From Okapia johnstoni (Eukaryota > Chordata > Mammalia > Artiodactyla > Giraffidae), in assembly GCA_024291935.2 (NCBI GenBank), contig CM044316.1, forward strand, positions 8,362,501-8,426,500: a stretch of 64,000 bases of DNA. The letters are read 5' to 3'. Positions 24,901 through 32,609 of the stretch are shown here, in pieces (the first letter of the stretch is position 1; each line of letters starts with the position of its first letter). The translations under genes were made by a program, and so were the position numbers. Under the pieces are notes generated by a model. That model saw only the letters and a program-made list of their open reading frames with translations. It had not been told where the DNA came from and ran no database searches.

Positions 24901-26488
24901 CAAAAAGCCTTAGAATATGTTACTTTTAAGCTAAACAAAATTGAGAAATTTCTGAAACACTGTTTCTACATTTCTTGAGAAAATATGGAATTTTCTTCAG
25001 CAGTGGAAATATCAAGATCACTGAAGAAACAGTGACCTCCAAATTCCTTATTGGAGGAAGGGAAGGGGAATTCATTCTAAATCTTTCCAAAAGGACCAAG
25101 AAGAAAATGGAACCATGAAAAAGTGTTAGGGCAGGCATGTCAATTGATCTGAAAATTTCTTTTTGGAAAAATTTTTATAAATATTAAGCTTATAGAGAAT
25201 AGAGCTAATCAAGTCATAAGAAAAAATATTAAGCTTAATATTCTCAATAAGAGTAAAATTGTTATAGGTGCTAACCACTGGCTGTGACCTTTGAAACGCT
25301 TCCCAGATAACCCAAAAGAATTCCCAAAGCTGCCAGCACTCCAACTACTAGTTTCCCACAATGAATAAGGAAACGTTATTATTATTATTATTATTATTAT
25401 TGCTTAACACTATGGAAATTGAATGAGTGTAACTTTAAAAAGGAAAGAATACATGATATATATTATATATTTATGATATATTTTATATGTAGCTACATTG
25501 AAGAAATACAATTGCTTTAATTAGAAAATTCCTGAAGTTTTTCCTTTTTTTATGCACAGAGTATGAGTAAAAAGCTAACAAAACCCTTTGTCCTTTATGG
25601 AGAAACTTGATCTTGGGTTAACTTTCTAGCTCTGCTCCCCACAAACTTGTTAACATTGAAAGGTTGGTTGTATAACCAGGGAATACTGCTTATTGGAAAA
25701 GTCTTGCTTGAGGACAAGAAATTCTGCGAATGAACAACAAATACCAGGAGGGAAGGCATAGCTTTGGACTTCCTATAAAAACTGAGTCAGGAACTCCTAT
25801 CCTCATGGGCAGCTGTAGGGAGATATTTGTTCCTCTGTGGAGCCTGAAACTTCTAAACCAAGCTACAGCTTGTAGGGGGCAAAGAGAATATTTATTGAGT
25901 TCTATAATATGTCCAACATTATGGTAAGCAGGGAACATACAAAATGCAACAATACCAACACGGTAGCTGCCTTCAAGGAACTTAGAGTCTAGCCTTTCTT
26001 TATGAACAAAACCCAGCATCCTAGGGGCTGAAATTCTAGAGTGGGATACTATATCCACACTTTTTTCCAAAAAAAGAATTCTTCATCCTGTAGAAGGGGA
26101 GTTTGGGGGAGAATGGATACATGTATATCCATGTATATACTGAGTCTCTTCACTGTTCTCTGGAAACTATCACAACATTGTTCATCAGCTATACTTCAAT
26201 ACAAAATGAAAAGTTAAAATTAAAAAAAAAAACAGTAAGTGAATTTGGGTAAAAGATTTTAAAAAAGAATTCTTCATCCTGGATTTTTGAGAAGTCCTCC
26301 CACTATAATCTAAAGAAGCCCAAAATGCTAGTATTTCAAGCCATCCTTGCCTGCTGAATGGGGCTTTCTGGCTTTAACCCACTCCAGCTGTTCCTGTCTG
26401 TTTTGTTGTTCATTTCTTTGTCTTTTTATCCTGACATCTAGCTTTAACCTAACCATCTTTGGGGTGGGATGTTTTATAGGTCAAGTGA
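838..26488 (+). CDS. ADGRE3: ADGRE3 (EMR3), adhesion GPCR, 3' ten coding exons (5' part outside window)
   Basis: Myeloid-type EGF-TM7 adhesion receptor acting at the plasma membrane. Join: 838-954, 12656-12840, 14947-15114, 16513-16710, 16979-17214, 17941-18007, 18426-18517, 21079-21247, 23278-23373, 26480-26488. These sum to 1337 coding bases (444 complete residues plus stop); all phases agree and no internal stop is seen. In order: end of the GAIN domain, GPS with His-Leu/Ser cleavage triplet, TM1-TM2, TM3-TM4, extracellular loop 2 with its Cys, TM5, TM6-TM7, cytoplasmic tail. All borders are AG/GT. Identity rests on near colinear agreement with human ADGRE3 as I recall it, including the tail words [10 protein letters not shown] and GPDSKPSE, which separate it from ADGRE1, ADGRE2 and ADGRE5. 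Signal peptide, EGF and stalk exons are not in the window. The frame looks functional; oddities are a lost GPS cysteine, a shortened tail exon and an uncertain final exon. It converges on CLEC17A downstream. Confidence 0.92.
1050..1690 (-). repeat. LTR-like element, antisense (probable solo LTR)
   Basis: Read on the - strand it has a TATA-like CTATAAAAG (1241-1249) followed about 95 bp later by AATAAA (1145-1150), the U3-R layout of a retroviral LTR. The left edge resembles that of the element near 11.02 kb. No internal retroviral genes flank it. Borders approximate. Confidence 0.5.
1945..2375. repeat. Old interspersed repeat
   Basis: Begins attagtcaggattctccaga and ends agctgacacataaaattaat, the ends of a widespread mammalian repeat that I recognise but cannot name with certainty. 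Diverged and non-coding. Confidence 0.6.
2515..2780 (+). repeat. Two CHR-type SINEs in tandem
   Basis: Two successive heads (2516 ggacttccctggtggtccag and 2651 ggggactgcccttgtggccc) each with a B-box-like segment and an A-rich tail; one integrated beside the tail of the other. Confidence 0.8.
3636..4290 (-). repeat. L1 3' end with inverted 5' segment
   Basis: 3636-4065 is the antisense tail of an L1 (poly-T, then the 3' UTR). 4066-4290 is L1 sequence from near the end of ORF2 in the opposite orientation. See the finding on twin priming. Confidence 0.75.
4420..4625 (-). repeat. Bov-tA-type SINE
   Basis: Antisense copy: tgtctgactctgtgacccta at the left, gagccaccagggaagc at the right, with the typical aagaatactggagtgggttt core. 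Ruminant-specific. Confidence 0.85.
5150..5350 (-). repeat. MER20 DNA transposon remnant
   Basis: On the - strand it matches MER20 words, such as agttgtgacaaccaaaaatt on the + strand and the catccctggcc block. Non-autonomous hAT remnant. Sits in an ADGRE3 intron. Confidence 0.75.
5825..6035 (-). repeat. Bov-tA-type SINE
   Basis: Antisense copy with ccatggactgtagcccgcca and the gagccacctgggaa right end. Confidence 0.85.
6290..6505 (-). repeat. Bov-tA-type SINE
   Basis: Antisense copy, intact at both ends, just after an AT/GT-rich stretch (6200-6285). Confidence 0.85.
6510..6900. repeat. Old interspersed repeat
   Basis: Contains gtggcttaaacaagagaaat near the left and tacagtcacattgggaagta near the right, hallmarks of an abundant old mammalian repeat. 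Family not named with confidence. Confidence 0.6.
7715..7915 (-). repeat. Bov-tA-type SINE
   Basis: Antisense copy with core ttttccaggcaagaatacct and a slightly shortened right end. Confidence 0.85.
7990..8430 (-). repeat. LTR-like element, antisense
   Basis: AATAAA on the - strand at 8063-8068 within agactttattggaaagtgg, a context like that of the other LTR-like pieces at 1.1 and 11.1 kb. Borders and class are uncertain. Confidence 0.4.
8588..8795 (+). repeat. Bov-tA-type SINE
   Basis: Sense copy beginning gggcttccctgatggctcag and ending gagcgactaagcac; preceded by an A-run. Confidence 0.88.
8853..9025 (-). repeat. BovB LINE 3' end, antisense
   Basis: ccagttcagttcagtcgctc is the inverted BovB tail, followed by the 3' region to tcatcctctgtcatcccctt. 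Severely 5'-truncated. Confidence 0.8.
9530..9668 (-). repeat. CHR-type SINE
   Basis: Antisense: tatttatttatttggctgca at the tail end and ccaaggaagtcc at the head end. Confidence 0.8.
9848..10070. repeat. Composite Bov-tA fragment joined to an L1 tail
   Basis: 9848-9985 mixes an antisense Bov-tA core with a sense BovB-like end (gcatgctgcagtccatgggg). 9985-10070 is the start of an antisense L1 3' end (aattgaagtataattgcttt). Confidence 0.6.
10422..10605 (+). repeat. CHR-type SINE
   Basis: Sense copy starting gggacgtccctggtggtcca, ending in an A-rich tail with aaacagaagcaatattgtaa. Confidence 0.82.
11020..11650 (-). repeat. LTR-like element, antisense, with Bov-tA inserted
   Basis: Left edge tgttactgagtccaggctcg resembles the edge of the element near 1.07 kb. 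On the - strand a TATA-like CTATAAAAG (about 11190) precedes AATAAA (11108-11113). A Bov-tA-type SINE (antisense, about 11250-11435) is nested inside. Confidence 0.5.
11865..12290 (-). repeat. LTR-like element, antisense
   Basis: - strand AATAAA at 11929-11934 and a TATA-like cluster near 12000 (tttctatagacagac on the + strand). Layout like the other three LTR-like pieces. Borders approximate. Confidence 0.4.
12399..12602 (+). repeat. Bov-tA-type SINE
   Basis: Sense copy, nearly full length. Its end lies about 55 bp from the acceptor of the ADGRE3 exon at 12656. Confidence 0.9.
12656..12840 (+). CDS. ADGRE3: ADGRE3 exon: GAIN domain core
   Basis: 185 bp, entered in phase 1 and left in phase 0. 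Acceptor TTTCCTCAG, donor GTGGGT. Encodes [20 protein letters not shown] followed by [20 protein letters not shown], the conserved GAIN beta-strand core, including one N-glycosylation sequon (NAT). A Bov-tA-type SINE ends only about 55 bp before the acceptor. Confidence 0.92.
13158..13378 (-). repeat. Bov-tA-type SINE
   Basis: Antisense copy with gcccgccaggctcctctgtc and right end gacacctgggaagccc. Confidence 0.88.
13770..14250 (+). repeat. L1 3' end
   Basis: Sense L1 3' UTR (ttgagggcattatggctaag, then aagtaagtcagacagagaaa) reaching an A/T-rich tail near 14240. Diverged. Confidence 0.7.
14947..15114 (+). CDS. ADGRE3: ADGRE3 exon: GPS autoproteolysis motif and tethered agonist
   Basis: 168 bp, 56 codons, phase 0. 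Acceptor TATTTTCAG, donor GTAGGA. It encodes the GPS: FCVYWKG, then WSKDGC, then [15 protein letters not shown]. The His-Leu/Ser cleavage triplet (codons at 15073-15081) is intact and is followed by a hydrophobic tethered-agonist-like segment. The usual C-x-C pair before His-Leu reads Cys-Ser-Ser here, so the fourth GPS cysteine is Ser (15067-15069). Sequons NKT upstream of the cleavage site could be glycosylated. Confidence 0.92.
15163..15372 (+). repeat. Bov-tA-type SINE
   Basis: Sense copy starting about 48 bp after the donor of the ADGRE3 GPS exon. Confidence 0.88.
15620..15970 (+). repeat. Long CHR-type SINE
   Basis: Sense copy with the extended body (gagcctacgagccgcaacta, agcaatgaagacccagcaca) and A-rich tail. 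Confidence 0.82.
16513..16710 (+). CDS. ADGRE3: ADGRE3 exon: TM1 and TM2
   Basis: 198 bp, 66 codons, phase 0; acceptor TCCCAG, donor GTACTT. After a short acidic lead (KEDPALTV) it encodes TM1 ([20 protein letters not shown]), a short intracellular loop CKAIQN, and TM2 ([20 protein letters not shown]), ending at the first extracellular loop with DRTENK. Strongly typical of class B2 (adhesion) GPCRs. Confidence 0.94.
16979..17214 (+). CDS. ADGRE3: ADGRE3 exon: TM3, intracellular loop 2 and TM4
   Basis: 236 bp, phase 0 to phase 2; acceptor CACCTGCAG, donor GTAAGA. Encodes TM3 with its extracellular-end Cys ([20 protein letters not shown]), the [20 protein letters not shown] segment, and TM4 with the conserved [16 protein letters not shown]. 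The TM3 Cys pairs with the Cys at the start of the next exon in this receptor class. Confidence 0.94.
17445..17665 (-). repeat. Bov-tA-type SINE
   Basis: Antisense copy between the TM3-TM4 and loop-2 exons of ADGRE3. Confidence 0.87.
17941..18007 (+). CDS. ADGRE3: ADGRE3 exon: extracellular loop 2 and start of TM5
   Basis: 67 bp, phase 2 to phase 0; acceptor TGTTCCCAG, donor GTGAGT. Encodes [20 protein letters not shown]; the first Cys is the loop-2 cysteine expected to bond to TM3. A donor two bases earlier (GTGTGA) is possible but fits worse. Confidence 0.9.
18426..18517 (+). CDS. ADGRE3: ADGRE3 exon: TM5 and intracellular loop 3
   Basis: 92 bp, phase 0 to phase 2; acceptor CTTGCAG, donor GTAAGT. 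Encodes the rest of TM5 ([13 protein letters not shown]) and the basic third intracellular loop [18 protein letters not shown], a pattern shared by EGF-TM7 receptors. Confidence 0.9.
18690..19070. repeat. Old interspersed repeat
   Basis: Shares the style of a dispersed mammalian repeat (gatagaagtttatttcattc). A weaker relative may lie near 61.35 kb. Family not named. Confidence 0.4.
19135..19740 (-). repeat. L1 3' end
   Basis: Antisense L1 3' UTR: poly-T, cagtgttgtgttgctttctg, ccctccctcttgaacctccc and a tail of the upstream region (tgtcaacggacgtctaggtc). Confidence 0.8.
20155..20400 (-). repeat. L1 3' fragment
   Basis: ttttattgaagcatagttaa begins an antisense, diverged L1 3' region. Confidence 0.6.
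20445..20660 (+). repeat. Bov-tA-type SINE
   Basis: Sense copy with gggcttctcaggtggcgcta head and cagtccatggggttacaaag. Confidence 0.87.
20680..21025 (-). repeat. MIR split by a CHR-type SINE
   Basis: MIR words flank a sense CHR-type SINE (20785-20890, head ttccctgacagtgcaggggt): left caaccctatgaaataggact, right taagtaacttgcccaaggtc. Old SINE broken by a younger one. Confidence 0.65.
21079..21247 (+). CDS. ADGRE3: ADGRE3 exon: TM6 and TM7
   Basis: 169 bp, phase 2 to phase 0; acceptor CTACCCAG, donor GTAAAC. Encodes TM6 with the class-typical [16 protein letters not shown] and TM7 with [20 protein letters not shown], ending YCLLSQQ. A reverse-oriented CHR-type SINE begins about 55 bp after the donor. 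Confidence 0.94.
21300..21597 (-). repeat. CHR-type SINE
   Basis: Antisense, extended body, with a short TG run (21347-21362) and head ccaccagggaagtcc. Confidence 0.85.
22000..22440 (-). repeat. Two Bov-tA-type SINEs in tandem, both antisense
   Basis: Copies at about 22000-22198 and 22222-22438, each with the tcagttgtgtctgactcttt left part and a cacctgggaag / catctgggaag right end. Confidence 0.88.
22545..23200 (-). repeat. Old L1 3' region split by Bov-tA-type SINE
   Basis: 22545-22840 and 23045-23200 are diverged antisense L1 (caccatcaccaccaaccatt; ccaaggtttatccatgttgt). A sense Bov-tA-type SINE occupies about 22846-23043. Confidence 0.7.
23278..23373 (+). CDS. ADGRE3: ADGRE3 exon: cytoplasmic tail
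   Basis: 96 bp, 32 codons, phase 0; acceptor ATATTCCAG, donor GTAAGA. Encodes [20 protein letters not shown] then [12 protein letters not shown]. Compared with the human tail as I remember it, four residues between VQK and WF are missing in frame. This tail signature is the best evidence that the gene is ADGRE3 and not a paralogue. Confidence 0.92.
23540..24375 (+). repeat. L1 tails with nested SINEs
   Basis: Sense L1 3' ends at about 23595-23815 and 24050-24375. Antisense Bov-tA-type at 23818-24035. Sense CHR-type at 24160-24275, which splits the second L1 tail (left aacatggataca, right agtggatacatgtataactg). Confidence 0.75.
25374..25401 (+). repeat. (ATT)n microsatellite
   Basis: About nine uninterrupted TTA/ATT units in ADGRE3's last intron. 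Confidence 0.9.
26070..26281 (+). repeat. Short L1 tail with 21-bp target-site duplication
   Basis: aaaaaagaattcttcatcct plus g at 26070-26090 is repeated exactly at 26261-26281. Between lies about 170 bp of L1 3' UTR and tail. It sits about 200 bp before the final ADGRE3 exon. Confidence 0.85.
26480..26488 (+). CDS. ADGRE3: ADGRE3 terminal coding exon (uncertain reading)
   Basis: After a TTTTATAG acceptor the phase-0 frame reads Val-Lys-stop. The adjoining bases GTCAAGTGAAAAGAAAATAC also encode QVKRKY-stop in another frame, which I recall as the human C-terminus, so the exon is homologous but the frame used by the ruminant gene is unclear. The exon continues as 3' UTR to the AATAAA at 26659. 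An alternative upstream acceptor cannot be excluded. Confidence 0.6.
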   Translation, partial: VK

Positions 26489-26658
26489 AAAGAAAATACT
26501 AAAACTAGAACATTCAGCTCTGCATGTCATGCACACGGATCTGGTTGGCATCATGAAGAACGAAGGTGCAGACAGGAGAATCGTTATACATGTCATTCCT
26601 GGAGAGGAAAAGTTTAACCTTTACTTCCTGAAGTGTTTGTTCTGCATAATGGGATCTC

Positions 26659-26664
26659 AATAAA
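26659..26664 (+). other. ADGRE3: Poly(A) signal of ADGRE3
   Basis: A canonical AATAAA lies about 170 bp after the last ADGRE3 stop codon, with TG/T-rich sequence downstream. It is the natural end of the transcript and gives a short 3' UTR. Confidence 0.65.
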
Positions 26665-26951
26665 TGTGCATTCAACTGGATTTCTCTTCACTATTATGTT
26701 TTCAATCAATGCTTATTCCTGGATACCCAAATAATGACCATTGCAAACACTCCATGACTTTTTGTCAAGGCCTTTTTCTCAAGTTCTTTCTCTCATCCTA
26801 AACGTGCTTTTTAAATTCAAACCATCAGCTTCTTCCGAACCATCACCTTTACCTCCTTTCTTATCCAGGCTAAATCTCATGATCACCCAAGTCAAATGAT
26901 TCTCCCTCATACTTTCAACACCTTTGCTTCCTCATTCTGATTCCTTACTTA

Positions 26952-29005
26952 GTGTTGTTGTTCAGTTCCCCAAGCCGTGTCTGACTCTTTGCAACCCCAT
27001 GACTGTAGCACTCCAGGCTCCTCTGTCCTCCACTGTCTCCTGGAGTTTGCTCAAATTCATGTCCATTGAGTTGGTGATGCTAATGAACCATCTCATTCTC
27101 TGTCACCCCCTTCTCCATTTGGCTTCAACCTTTCCCAGCACCAGGGTCTTTTCCAAAGAGTCAGCTCTTCACATCAATTGGCCAAAGTATTGGAGCTTCA
27201 GCATCAGTCCTTCCAATGAATATTCAGGGTTAATTTCCTTTAGGTTTGACTGGTTTGATCTCCTTGCTGCCCAAGGGACTATCAGGAAACTTGTCCAGCC
27301 CCACAATTCAAAAGCGTCAGTTCTTCAGTGCTCAGCCTTCTTTATGGTTCAATTCTCACATCCATACATGACTACTGAAAAAAACATAGCTTTGACTATA
27401 TGGACCTTTGTCGGTAAAGTGATGTCTCTGCTTTTTAATACACTGTCTAAAGAATGTTCAAACTACCAGACAATTGCACTCACTTCCCATGATAGTAAAG
27501 TTATGGTCAAAATCCTTCAAGCTAGGCCTCAACAGTAGATGGACCAAGAACTTCCAGATGTACAAGCTGGGTTTAGAAAAGGCAGAGTAACCAAATTACC
27601 AACATTCGCTGGATCATAGAAAAAGCAAGGAAATTCCAGAAAAATATCTACCTCTGTGTCATTGACTACACAAAAGCCTTTGACTGTGTGGATCATAACA
27701 AACTGTGGAAAACTCTTCAAGAGATGGGAACACCAGACCATCTTACCTGTCTCCTGAGAAACCTGTATGCTGGTCAAGAAGCAACAGTTAGAATCTTACA
27801 TGGGACAACTGACTGGTTCAAAATTGAGAAAGGAATATGACAAGGCTGTACTCTGTCATCTTGTTTATTTAAACTTATACAAGGAACACATCATGCAAAA
27901 TGCTGGGCTGGATGAGCTACAAGCTGGAATCAAGATTGCCAGGAGAAATATCAACAACCTTAGATATGCAGATGATACCACACTAATGGCAGAAAGCAAA
28001 GAGGAGCTAAAGAGCCTCTTGATGAGGATGAAAAAGGAGAGTGAGAAAGCTGACTTAAAACTCAATATTAAAACTTTGTATCATAGCATCCTGTCCCATC
28101 GCTTCTTGGCAAATAGAAGGGGAAAAGGTAGAAGCAGTGACAGATTTACTCTTTTTTGGGCTCTAAAATCACTGCAGATAGTGACTGCAGCCATGAAATT
28201 AGAAGACAATTGCTTCTTGGAAGGAAAGCTATGACAAATCGAGCCTGTGCTAAAAAGCAAAGACTTCACTTTACTAACAAAGGTCCACCTAGTCAAGGCT
28301 ATGGTCTTTCCAGTAGTCATGTACGAATATGAGACTTGGACCATAAAGAAGGCAGAGTACTGAAGAATTGATGTTTTCAAACTGTGGTGCTGGAGCAAAC
28401 TATTGAGAGCTCCTTGGACAGCAAGATCAAACCTGTCAATCTAAAAGGAAATCAACCCTGAATATTTGTTGGAAGGACTGTTGCTGAAGCTGAAATTCCA
28501 ATACTTTGGCCACCTGATGTGAACAGTCAACTCATTGTAAAAGACCCTGGTGCTGGGAAAGATTGAAGGCAGAAGGAGAAGAGAGCATCAGAGGATGAGA
28601 TGGTTGGATGGTATCACCGATTCAATGGACATGAACTTGGGCAAACTCTGGGAGATAGTGAGGGACAAGGAGGCCTGTGCTGCAGTCCATGGGGTCACAA
28701 AGAGTTGGATATGGCTTGGCAACTAAACAGCAACTAGTTTTGTCATAGCTTTCCTTCCAAGGAGCAAGCATCTTTTAATTTCATGGGTGCAGTCACCATC
28801 TGCAGTGATTTTGGAGTCCAAGAAAATAAAATCTGTCACTACTGCCACTTTTTCCCCTTCTATTTGCCATGAAGTAATGGAACCAGATGCTATGATCTTA
28901 GTTTTTTTAATGTTGAGTTTCAAGTCAGCTTTTTCACTCTCCTCTTTCACCCTCATCAAGAGACTATTTTCTCTTCACTTTCTGCCATAAGGGTGGTGTC
29001 ATCTG
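26952..29005 (-). repeat. BovB LINE, antisense, split by a sense BovB
   Basis: Antisense BovB 3' half at 26952-27449 and its continuation at 28734-29005. The interruption is the sense BovB at 27450-28733. The outer element breaks and resumes in the same place. Confidence 0.85.
27450..28733 (+). repeat. BovB LINE, sense, degenerate reverse transcriptase region
   Basis: RTE-clade LINE fragment. Readable pieces of reverse transcriptase include the palm motif YADDTT (27966-27983) with stops and frameshifts around it, so it is dead. It ends in the 3' tail ggcaactaaacagcaacta. Confidence 0.88.
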
Positions 29006-29154
29006 CATCCAGGACTGATCCAATCACGGGAGGCACTGTGGATTGTCTACTCAGCAGTCGTCACCATTACATGTTCCTTTTTAATAGAACCTTAATTGTT
29101 TTAATATTTAGGACAGCAACATATCTGGTCCCAGGGGTCAGTAGAAATTGACCT

Positions 29155-29385
29155 CAGCCCAGTGATTCTCAACTGGAGATGATTTATCCCCACCATTAGC
29201 GACATATGGCAATGTCTGGAGACAGTTTTGATTGCAGTAACTTGGGCAAGGGGGGATGCTACCAGCATCTAAGCAATAGATGTCAGGGATGCTGCTAAAC
29301 AGCTGCTAGACAGCCCCCACATACAGAGCAGAGTTATCCATCCCTAAATATCAGTAGTGATGAAGTTGAGAAACCCCAGTATAAA
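29155..29385 (+). repeat. MER20 DNA transposon remnant
   Basis: Nearly full length: cccagtgattctcaactgga at the left, ggcaatgtctggagacagtt inside, gaagttgagaaaccccag at the right. Confidence 0.82.
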
Positions 29386-30394
29386 CTAGCCAGAGTGATA
29401 TTCTTCCCATTTGCTAGAAATTGGTTTAGGATAGACCTTTGGACCAGTTCTAGCCACTGAAATGTAAGAGACACCTATTGGAACATACTTTTTCTCCTTG
29501 ATAAAAAAACAAAGACAAATTCAAGGAGAGCTTGCCAATTACTCCCCAGTTTTAGCTGCTATCGTACAATAACATGATGCTTACAAAGGAGATAGCATGG
29601 AAATACTAAGGATGGAAGAGTGAAAAGTCAGAATTAAGCTGGGCTTTATGATTTTGTTAGGTTATGACTGTAACCAACCCTTGAAATTCTCCATATGTAA
29701 GACAAATGAACTCCTTTTGTTAAGTCACTTTGGGTCAGGTAATCTGTTACTTGTAGCCTAAAGCATTTTCCCTTTTGAACCAACCATGTTTCTTCTCCAC
29801 TCTCCATCAAAGCAGTGAGATCCCAGAATCATACATCTAGGAGCCATAACAAATGTGTGCTTTCTGGCCTAAACCAGACCTCCCAGGCTACCTAGAACTC
29901 ACTCTTCCTATCCCTAGTCAACTTCCCCATGTGGGGAGTTCCAGTTTTTCAGTTCTTTCTTCAATCTGCATCCCCTTTCTCTATATAAGGTAGAAGATCT
30001 GGTTTCCTACTTCTCAGAGAAAATAAACACCAGCTGATGGAAACTCCCTCAGCCCCCTGACATCTCTTACAGATATACCTACATCCATACTCATATTTGA
30101 TTCCTTCCCCCATTGATGCTCATCGTCTTCTCTCTTCTTCCACAATGGCAGAGGGGTACCTCCTCTTGTTTAAAGCTAGCCTCCCGCTCTGTGCTTTGGA
30201 CCTTGTCCCCCTCATGCCTCTTTGGGGAACTTTCTCCACTGATAATCTCCCCTCTCTCCTGAGTCTTTCACCTTCCTCACATCCTCACCACCCTCGGGTG
30301 AGGAAAGATGCTCTTTGCTCATGCTAAAGATGGATGAGCAAGCTTTTTCTAGATTTTTTGGGCTGGATACAGTGATAGATAGATGATAGAAACG

Positions 30395-30618
30395 TGCTTG
30401 TGCTCTGTTGCTTCAGTCGTGTCTGACTCTTTGCATCCCCATGGACTGTAGCCCTCCAGGCTCCTCTGCCCATGGGATTTTCTAGGCATGAATACTGGAG
30501 TGGGTTGCCATGCCCTCCTCCAAGGGATCTTCTCGACCCAGGGAAGAGACCTGTGTCTCTTGTGTCTCCTGCATTGCAGGTGGATTCTTTACCACTGAGC
30601 CACTGAGGGAGCCCAGAT
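30395..30618 (-). repeat. Bov-tA-type SINE
   Basis: Antisense copy with tcgtgtctgactctttgcat and gagccactgagggagccc. Confidence 0.87.
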
Positions 30619-30769
30619 GATAGAATAGACATACATAAACACATTTGTGTCATATATGTATAAAGGGTTATATGTGTATATCACTTTAGAAATGCAAAAA
30701 CTTTCTCTAGCTCACTGGCCATATAAAAACAGGTTGCAGGAAGGATTTGACACCTGCACCCCAAGCTAT

Positions 30770-30962
30770 GGGCTTCCCTGGTGGCTCAGACGGTAAAGAA
30801 TCTGCCTGAAATGCAGGAGACCTGGGTTCAATCCCTGAGTCGTAAAGATCCCTGGAGAAGGGAATGGCAACCAATTCCAGTATTCTTGCCTGGATAATCC
30901 CATGGACAGAGGCTACAGTCCATACGGTCACAAAGAATCAGACATGACTGAGTGACTAATGT
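30770..30962 (+). repeat. Bov-tA-type SINE
   Basis: Sense copy, gggcttccctggtggctcag head; nested in an older repeat (aacaggttgcaggaaggatt left, ggctatggcttgctggaccc right). Confidence 0.87.
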
Positions 30963-31704
30963 TTTCGCTTTCACACTTTGCAGGCTATGGCTTGCTGGAC
31001 CCCACGACAAAGAGAGAAAGATGGCAGATTGTAGGAAAATGGCCACCTGCACTTGTCTCAGTTCCCCTTCACTCTCTACCCTAATATATCTGCCTCTTTG
31101 AACCCAAAATCTGCTGGCACCCATAGCAGATGGGTGGGCATGAGAGAGATATCTCTGGGGGAAGCCCCAAAGGGAAATCTGGGGGTTGAAATGTCTCCCC
31201 CATGCACCAGGTGGAAAGTTTCAAGATAAACTGAAGACAACTCTGGGTGAAAATTAGACATAGTTCATCCTATGAAGAGTTTGACTCCTCAGGGTCCATG
31301 AACCTCCTGGATAAGGTCAGCATCATTCGTGTATGTGTGTGTGCACATGTGTGTGTCTGATCATTCCATGTGTGTGCATCTCTGATCCATCTGGATCCCA
31401 AGAACTTCAAGAGGAGCTCCGCTCCTGAATCTAAAAGAAAGCAAGGAGATTGAGGAGCATGGAGGCACCTCTGCACACCTGCCTAGTACACACATGGACC
31501 CCCTTGGGTGAAGAATACATCTTCTTTCATCACTTGGGAAACTGTCACCACTCAGGGTTCTCAATTCCCAAATCTGAGTCCCTAAGGAAAATGACAGCCC
31601 TTGAAAAGACTCAACAGGTGAAAAGAGTATGGTCAACATGATCGTCACCCAGCAAAACTGAGCTACTGGAGTAGACTGACAACATCTTTAAAAAAGAATA
31701 ATAG

Positions 31705-32010
31705 GGCTTCCCTGGTAGTTCACTGGTAAAGAATCCACCTGCCAATTAGGGAGACACAGGTTTGATCCCTGACCCAGGAGGCCCACGTGCCGCAGAGCAA
31801 CTAAGCCCATGCACCACAAGTACTGAGCCTGTGCCCTGGAGCCTAGGCCCATACTCCACAACGGGAGAAGCCTCTGCAGTGAGAAGCCCATGCACCACAA
31901 CTAAAGAGTAGCCCCCACTCCCCACAGCTAGAGAAAAGTCTGAGCAGCAACAAAGACCCAGCACAGGCGAAAAATAAAATATATAAATCAATAAAATTAT
32001 TTTAAAAAAA
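31705..32010 (+). repeat. Long CHR-type SINE
   Basis: Sense copy with extended body and A-rich tail (tctgagcagcaacaaagacc). Confidence 0.84.
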
Positions 32011-32609
32011 AAGAATAATACAAAAGAAGAATGCAAGGAGATTCAAGTTCAGCACCAAATGTTCTACGGAACTAAATAAAAAGAGTAATTTTACTGGATG
32101 AATTAAAGAAGATGATCACTGTTAAGAGACAAATTAATGAGTTAAAAGACAATGTGGAAAAAGCATCTCAAAAAAAAAAAAAACAGAGCAAAATGCCAAA
32201 AGATGAAAATCATGAAGGGAAAAAAATCAGCCTTGAAGACCCAGGGGATCTGCTATGGGAATAATTGGGGGTAGGAGCTGGAAGAGTATGGAGCACCCAG
32301 GTTCAGTCTCTTCTACCCCAAAAGTTTTCCCTGCTACAGTAACCATTCTATTTCTCTTCGTAGCCAAAATTCTAGAAAAACTGTTTACACACTGCTGTCC
32401 CCCCTTCCTCCTACCTCCTCATTGCTCAGCCCACTGTAGTCGGATTTCTGTTTCCAGTACATCCAAGAATGACTCAGTGTCCCAAATGCTCCCTCCGTAC
32501 CAAGTCCACTGACTGCTTCTCAGTTCTTTCTAACTTGACTTTTGGGTCACATTTCACTCTGTTGACCCTGGTTTCTTCTTTTCTATTTTTGACAATCAAA
32601 TATTTTTAG

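Noticed and set aside
27767..28234. Open frame with a YADDTT reverse-transcriptase motif
   Set aside because: It is part of a dead BovB LINE: stops and frameshifts surround it and the 3' tail of the element follows. Not a host gene.
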